Part shown: positions 6,736 through 10,899 of the stretch, piece after piece
Position numbering within the stretch: position 1 is the stretch's first letter
How the letters are laid out: each line of letters starts with the position of its first letter
From: JAWXUT01 sp044426075
GTDB lineage: Bacteria > Bacillota > Clostridia > Christensenellales > DTU072
Assembly: GCA_044426075.1 (NCBI GenBank)
Contig: JAWXUT010000058.1
Location: 1-10,899, forward strand
Direction of reading: 5' to 3'
Length of the DNA stretch: 10,899 nucleotides
Program-made: the position numbers and the translations under genes
Notes under the pieces: model-generated
What the model saw: only the letters and a program-made list of their open reading frames with translations
What the model was told of the DNA's origin: nothing
The model's database searches: none

Positions 6736-8379
6736 ATGAATAATTTCGCTATTGAATTAAAAAATATTACAAAAACATTCGGTAGTGTAGTTGCTAATAA
6801 AAACGTAAACCTAAACGTTAAGCAGGGCGAGATTCTCGCTCTGCTTGGCGAAAACGGCAGCGGAAAAACTACACTTATGAATATGTTATCTGGTATATAT
6901 CAGCCAGATAGCGGTTCTATCTATGTAAAAGGTAAGAAAGTAAGCATTACGTGTCCAGAAGACAGTAAAAAGCTAAAAATTGGTATGGTTCACCAACATT
7001 TTAAATTGGTGGACGTTTTTTGTGCAGCAGACAATATTTGGATGGGCGCAGAAACTAAAGATGAAAATAATGCGGGCGGCATCATAGGTAAAGGATTCCG
7101 CAAGCTTAAAAATAGCATATTGCCACGCGATAGGCATGAGAGAATTGCAAAAATAAGTGAGCAGTTCGGTTTTGAATTGAATTTTAGAAAGAAAATTTAT
7201 GATATGGCAGTTAGTGAAAAACAAACTGTTGAAATTGTAAAAGTTCTTTACTACGGCGCAGAGCTTTTGATTTTAGATGAACCAACAGCGGTTTTAACAG
7301 TACAAGAAATTGATAAGTTGTTTGCTGTGCTTCGCAAAATGAAAGAGGCGGGCAAGGCAATTATAATTATAACCCACAAGTTAAATGAGGTTATGTCAAT
7401 TAGTGATAGAGTTGCAATTTTGCGTAAGGGCGAGTATATAACAACTGTAGATACAGCAAAAACTTCAGAAAAAGAGTTGACGGAATATATGGTTGGCAGA
7501 AAGATTGACTTGTTTATAAATAGAGAGCAAACTGATTTCGACAAGCCACTACTTGAAATTAAAAATTTAAGCATTAAAAAAGATGACGGCTCAAAAGCAG
7601 TAGATGATGTTTCATTTTATATTCGCGGTGGAGAAATGTTGGGTGTTGCTGGTATTGCGGGCTGTGGTCAAAAAGAACTTTGCGAAGCAATATCTGGCTT
7701 AAGAAAAGTTTCAAGCGGTATGATTGCCCATAAAGGCGAGAGTATACTTAGCTTATCTCCAAAAACTATTATAGAAAAGGGCATATCAATGTCTTTCATT
7801 CCAGAAGATAGATTGGGTATGGGTTTAGCACCAAGTTTATCAATTACCGATAATATGATTTTAAAAACATATAAAGGTAAATCTTGGAGTCCGTTTGTTG
7901 ATAGAAAATATGCAAGAAAACAAGCAAACAAGGTTATTGCTGATTTAGGTGTTGTAACGCCTTCATCCGAAACTCCAGTAAGGCGTATGTCTGGCGGAAA
8001 TGTACAAAAAGTTTTGGTTGGTCGTGAAATTATGGCAGACCCAAATGTTATTGTAACCGCGTATCCAGTTCGTGGATTAGATATCAACAGCAGTTACGCT
8101 ATATATGATATTTTAAATGAACAAAAGAAAAATGGCGTTGGCATATTGTTTGTTGGAGAAGATCTCGATGTTATGATGGCTCTATGTGACAAAATTATGG
8201 TATTATGTCACGGTAAGATTATGGGTATTGTTCATGCCGACAAAATTACAAAAGAAGAGTTGGGCTTAATGATGACTGGCTCACTCAATATGAAAGAGTC
8301 TAAAAAAGACAAAGTTTATGGTATTGCAAAAGATAGTGCAATTCAAGAATATAGCGAGGAGGTGGCTGAAAATGAGTAA
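6736..8379 (+). CDS. nupO: Nucleoside ABC transporter ATP-binding protein, two fused NBDs
   Basis: Cytoplasmic motor of the importer: 547 residues with two ABC domains in one chain, as in NupO/YufO and RbsA/MglA relatives. Domain 1 has Walker A GENGSGKT (38-45), Q-loop Q87, Walker B LLILDEP (177-183) and H214, but a degenerate signature MAVSEKQ (157-163). Domain 2 has a degenerate Walker A, GIAGCGQK (306-313), with Gln in place of the catalytic Lys, and a degenerate Walker B region, AYPVRGLD (442-449), but an intact signature MSGGN (418-422). One composite ATP site should therefore work and one be degenerate, which is usual here. Residues about 100-125 carry a short Gly/Lys-rich insertion. 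Shine-Dalgarno AGGA lies at 6725-6728. It follows the lipoprotein by 18 bases and overlaps the next gene by eight. Confidence 0.94.
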   Translation: MNNFAIELKNITKTFGSVVANKNVNLNVKQGEILALLGENGSGKTTLMNMLSGIYQPDSGSIYVKGKKVSITCPEDSKKLKIGMVHQHFKLVDVFCAADNIWMGAETKDENNAGGIIGKGFRKLKNSILPRDRHERIAKISEQFGFELNFRKKIYDMAVSEKQTVEIVKVLYYGAELLILDEPTAVLTVQEIDKLFAVLRKMKEAGKAIIIITHKLNEVMSISDRVAILRKGEYITTVDTAKTSEKELTEYMVGRKIDLFINREQTDFDKPLLEIKNLSIKKDDGSKAVDDVSFYIRGGEMLGVAGIAGCGQKELCEAISGLRKVSSGMIAHKGESILSLSPKTIIEKGISMSFIPEDRLGMGLAPSLSITDNMILKTYKGKSWSPFVDRKYARKQANKVIADLGVVTPSSETPVRRMSGGNVQKVLVGREIMADPNVIVTAYPVRGLDINSSYAIYDILNEQKKNGVGILFVGEDLDVMMALCDKIMVLCHGKIMGIVHADKITKEELGLMMTGSLNMKESKKDKVYGIAKDSAIQEYSEEVAENE

Positions 8380-9754
8380 TAAATCTGCAGTAAAAGAGCC
8401 TCTAGTTAAAGTTTCAAAAAATATGGATATATCAACAACTAAAAAAATTATGTTGAATGTTTTGGCAGTTGTGGTTGCAATAGGCTTAAGTTGCATATTT
8501 TTAGCAGCTTTGGGATATAATCCAGTTTCGTTCTTTTCATATGTAATTAAAGGAACATTTTCTAATACAACATATTTAAGATTGTTAATTTACAATTTTA
8601 TTCCACTTGTAATAGTTTCTTTGGGTTTAACGCTTGCTTTTAGAATGAAATTCTGGAACATCGGTGCAGAGGGTCAATTCCTTATGGGTGCCGCTCTTTC
8701 AATGACAACAGCACTGCTTATTGGCGATTTATTCACAGGGACTTTAGGAATTGTAGCTGTTTTAATTATGGGTGCAATAGGTGGTGGATTATTTGCTGTT
8801 ATTCCTGCACTATTTAAAATAAAGTTTGGCACTAATGAAACACTATTCACGCTTATGTTAAACTATGTTGCATATTATATTATAGAATACTTTTTAGATG
8901 TTGAGTTCTTTAGTATTTCTGGTAGTTTTCCAACATATAAAACAGTGGCAAGTGGGCTAAGGTTAACAACTATTCAGCTCGGTTCAGTAACACTTGACAC
9001 AAGCATAATTATTGCAATAGTAATCTTCTTATTTGTAGCGTTATATATGAAATATACTAAGCACGGATATGAGGTTAACGTTGTTGGTGATAGCCCAAAT
9101 ACTGCGCGATACGCTGGTATGAAGGTTAAATGGATAACAATTAGAACCATATTTATATCAGGTGCAATCATTGGTCTTGCTGCAGCCCTTAAAATTACGG
9201 GTTCAAGTGCGGGTTACACAATTAGCACAAGTATGACTGGTGACGTTGGTTGGACGGGTATTATTGTAAGTTGGCTTGCAAAATTAAACCCAATTGCAGT
9301 TGTGTTTGTTGCATTTATGCTATCTGTGCTAGAACGCGGTAGTGAAGTTGCAAGAACTTATATGGGCATAAGTAGTTCAATTTCTGACGTTGTACAAGGT
9401 ATTATTTTGTTTTCAGTTTTGGCGTTTGACTTCTTTATCAATTATAAAGTTTCATTCCGCAAAAAAACTAAAATTGTTGCAATTAGTGATGATGTAGAAG
9501 ACGCTGAAGATGCTGAAGAAAATATTGTTGCCGCTGTAGAGAGTAATGATATTGCGACAGAAGAGATAGTTTGCGAGAAAGAAGAGGTTGTTGTTAAGGC
9601 TGAGCCAGTTGCAATGCCAAATCCAACATATACTTTATCTGAAGTGAAAACAGTAAGTGCTCATTCCGACAGAATAGCAAATGATGATGCGCTTAAAGCA
9701 TATTGCGATAAATACAAGTTTAAAACTTACAAAAAGAGTGGAGGTGCAAAATAA
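8372..9754 (+). CDS. nupP: Nucleoside ABC transporter permease 1, with long C-terminal tail
   Basis: Integral membrane subunit of the importer (branched-chain/ribose-type permease family, BPD_transp_2). The 460 residues include many hydrophobic segments from about residue 28 to 356, the family motif FWNIGAEGQ (94-102), and the loop GYEVNVVGDSPNTARYAG (232-249) that contacts the ATPase in this family. I chose the ATG at 8372 because GAGGAGG (8356-8362) lies nine bases upstream; an in-frame ATG at 8318 lies inside the ATPase gene without such a site. The start overlaps the ATPase stop by eight bases, indicating translational coupling. Residues about 357-460 form a hydrophilic, cytoplasmic-looking tail, first basic, then strongly acidic (EDAEDAEE region), then basic again. 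Most relatives stop near 350 residues, so the tail is unusual. Confidence 0.93.
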   Translation: MSNKSAVKEPLVKVSKNMDISTTKKIMLNVLAVVVAIGLSCIFLAALGYNPVSFFSYVIKGTFSNTTYLRLLIYNFIPLVIVSLGLTLAFRMKFWNIGAEGQFLMGAALSMTTALLIGDLFTGTLGIVAVLIMGAIGGGLFAVIPALFKIKFGTNETLFTLMLNYVAYYIIEYFLDVEFFSISGSFPTYKTVASGLRLTTIQLGSVTLDTSIIIAIVIFLFVALYMKYTKHGYEVNVVGDSPNTARYAGMKVKWITIRTIFISGAIIGLAAALKITGSSAGYTISTSMTGDVGWTGIIVSWLAKLNPIAVVFVAFMLSVLERGSEVARTYMGISSSISDVVQGIILFSVLAFDFFINYKVSFRKKTKIVAISDDVEDAEDAEENIVAAVESNDIATEEIVCEKEEVVVKAEPVAMPNPTYTLSEVKTVSAHSDRIANDDALKAYCDKYKFKTYKKSGGAK

Positions 9755-10749
9755 TGATTGATACACAGATTTCTGCAATTATTACTATGTTTGTTGCTGC
9801 CGTTTGGCGCGGAACACCACTTTTACTTGGCACAACTGGTGAAATTATAACTGAAAAAAGCGGAAGCTTAAACTTGGGAGTAGAGGGCACTATGGCACTT
9901 GGTGCTATAGCTGGTTACCTAGTTGCCGCAACTACAAATAGCTTATGGCTTGGTATAATTGCTGGCTTTATGATGGGTGGTATTGTCGGCTTGCTTTACA
10001 GCTTCTTGACAGTTTCTCTTAAAGCTAATCAAAATGTTACTGGTCTTACAATCACTATTTTTGGTGTTGGATTATACACATTTATTGGGCAAACACTAGA
10101 TGCAAATGGCAACTTCCCAAGTATGTCTGCTACATTGAAGGCTCAAGTTGCTGAAAATGGCATACCATATTTAAGAGATATCCCTTATGTTGGGGAACTA
10201 TTGTTTAGCTTTAACATTATGGTTTATTTTGCTATCGCAATAGCAATAATTGTTTGGTTCTATTTGGCTCGCACTAAGAGTGGATTAAGACTTCGTGCTG
10301 TAGGTGAAAATCCATCTTCAGCAGATAGCGTGGGTATCAATGTTTCAGTAACCAGACACATTAGCAGTATGATTGGTAGTGGAATAATGGGTATAGGCGG
10401 TGTTTATATGGCACTTGTAATGCGTTATGGTGCTTGGAGCTCAAGTTGGATTAATGGTTATGGCTGGATAGCTGTAGCACTAGTTGTTTTTGCAAACTGG
10501 AGTACCTTGCGTGCAATATTTGGTACAATTTTGTTCGGATTCTTGCTTGCCCTTAAAGCGCAAATTAATGTATTAACAAATGCATTTCCAACACTATTAA
10601 GTTGGATGCCACTTTTGCCTTCAGAATTTTATCAAATGTTACCTTATTTATTAACAGTACTTGTACTTATTTTCTCTTCTATGAAGAAAAATAAACACGG
10701 CGGTCAACCCGCACAATGCGGAATTAACTACTTCCGTGAAGATAGATAA
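9754..10749 (+). CDS. nupQ: Nucleoside ABC transporter permease 2
   Basis: Second membrane subunit, pairing with the preceding permease to form the translocation channel. It has 331 residues, mostly hydrophobic, with the family pattern GEIITEKSGSLNLGVEG (29-45) and the cytoplasmic coupling loop SGLRLRAVGENPSSAD beginning at residue 176. The tail ends in a pattern resembling the PAALGxPYFREER ending common in relatives, here PAQCGINYFREDR. Its ATG shares one base with the upstream stop codon (TAATG, 9752-9756), and GGAGGTG (9740-9746) precedes it, so the two permeases should be made in equal amounts. It is the last gene of the importer operon and is followed by a strong terminator. Confidence 0.94.
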   Translation: MIDTQISAIITMFVAAVWRGTPLLLGTTGEIITEKSGSLNLGVEGTMALGAIAGYLVAATTNSLWLGIIAGFMMGGIVGLLYSFLTVSLKANQNVTGLTITIFGVGLYTFIGQTLDANGNFPSMSATLKAQVAENGIPYLRDIPYVGELLFSFNIMVYFAIAIAIIVWFYLARTKSGLRLRAVGENPSSADSVGINVSVTRHISSMIGSGIMGIGGVYMALVMRYGAWSSSWINGYGWIAVALVVFANWSTLRAIFGTILFGFLLALKAQINVLTNAFPTLLSWMPLLPSEFYQMLPYLLTVLVLIFSSMKKNKHGGQPAQCGINYFREDR

Positions 10750-10758
10750 TCAAAATTA

Positions 10759-10784
10759 GGCACCGCTTAGGCGGTGCTTTTTTT
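10759..10784 (+). terminator. Strong intrinsic terminator of the importer operon
   Basis: GCACCGC (10760-10766) pairs perfectly with GCGGTGC (10771-10777) around a TTAG loop, with a G-T pair extending the base, and seven Ts follow (10778-10784). It lies ten bases after the permease 2 stop. The hairpin also appears to have served as the landing site for the group II intron that begins at 10787. Confidence 0.93.
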
Positions 10785-10786
10785 AA

Positions 10787-10899
10787 GTGTGCCGAGTATG
10801 ACACATAGCTAATCGGTGAAAGTCCGAAGCGGGGGTTCTCACAACTAACCGCATAGCAACGCACAAGGTGCATATCGTGAGGTATGAGCTGAAGAAAGT
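10787..10899 (+). mobile_element. Group II intron (class IIC-like), 5' end, cut by window edge
   Basis: Self-splicing retroelement RNA, of which only the first 113 bases of domain I are inside the window. It starts with GTGTG, the group II 5' consensus GUGYG. It resembles the Oceanobacillus iheyensis group IIC intron, as recalled, at several points: the opening GTGTGCC, a small hairpin TCGG-TGAAAGT-CCGA (10813-10827; the relative has a TGAGAGT loop), a stem CATATC/GGTATG (10871-10876 with 10881-10886) closed by the GNRA tetraloop GTGA, and then CTGAAGAAAG (10889-10898; CTGAAGGAAG in the relative). Insertion directly after an intrinsic terminator on the same strand is the target preference of class IIC. 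Whether it encodes a reverse transcriptase/maturase, or is intact, cannot be seen here. Confidence 0.85.

Noticed and set aside
7668..8087. 139-codon minus-strand frame inside the ATPase gene
   Set aside because: Opposite a strongly conserved ABC ATPase coding sequence, no ribosome binding site or recognisable domain.
8318..8371. Upstream ATG for permease 1
   Set aside because: It is deep inside the ATPase gene without a ribosome binding site; the ATG at 8372 has GAGGAGG at ideal spacing.
9490..9520. Short GAAGAYGCT repeats in the permease 1 tail as a tandem repeat array
   Set aside because: Only about two imperfect copies; better described as low-complexity acidic coding sequence.
10785..10899. 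Start of a riboswitch or ordinary small RNA after the importer operon
   Set aside because: The GTGTGCC start, the TGAAAGT loop, GNRA-capped stem and CTGAAGAAAG together fit group II intron domain I much better.

Overview
The window looks like chromosomal DNA of a low-GC Gram-positive bacterium, most likely a member of the Clostridia. The basis is the AT-rich sequence with strong AGGAGG-type ribosome binding sites, near-consensus TTGACA/TATAAT promoters, and a gene order (rpmB opposed to yloU-fakA-recG) that matches the Bacillus subtilis rpmB-yloU-yloV-...-recG block. Species cannot be named from this stretch.

Layout: positions 1-217 hold no convincing gene. They carry a long bidirectional terminator-like hairpin (50-86) and the rpmB terminator (168-189). 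rpmB (ribosomal protein L28) lies on the minus strand at 218-409. A divergent promoter region (410-580) serves rpmB to the left and the yloU-fakA-recG operon to the right. That operon (581-4594) encodes an Asp23/Gls24-family protein, a DAK2-type fatty acid kinase and the RecG branch-migration helicase. The sdaAB-sdaAA genes that separate yloV from recG in B. subtilis are absent.

After a 180-base gap with a perfect-consensus promoter comes xpt (xanthine phosphoribosyltransferase, 4775-5350). Its terminator hairpin encloses the stop codon. Next is a complete four-gene ABC importer (5458-10749): a BMP-family lipoprotein, a double-NBD ATPase and two membrane permeases, the same order as NupNOPQ (YufNOPQ) of B. 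subtilis. Together xpt and the importer read as a purine salvage unit: the importer would bring in nucleosides or related purines, and Xpt would convert the free base to the nucleotide. No purine riboswitch is visible ahead of either unit.

The importer operon ends in a strong intrinsic terminator. Two bases after its T-tract begins the 5' end of a group II intron (10787 to the window edge). Its sequence resembles the Oceanobacillus iheyensis group IIC intron, and insertion just behind a terminator hairpin is the known habit of that class. This is the one mobile element in the window and its most notable feature. Everything else is ordinary housekeeping and transport. I found no CRISPR array, tRNA, rRNA, phage gene or convincing new system.
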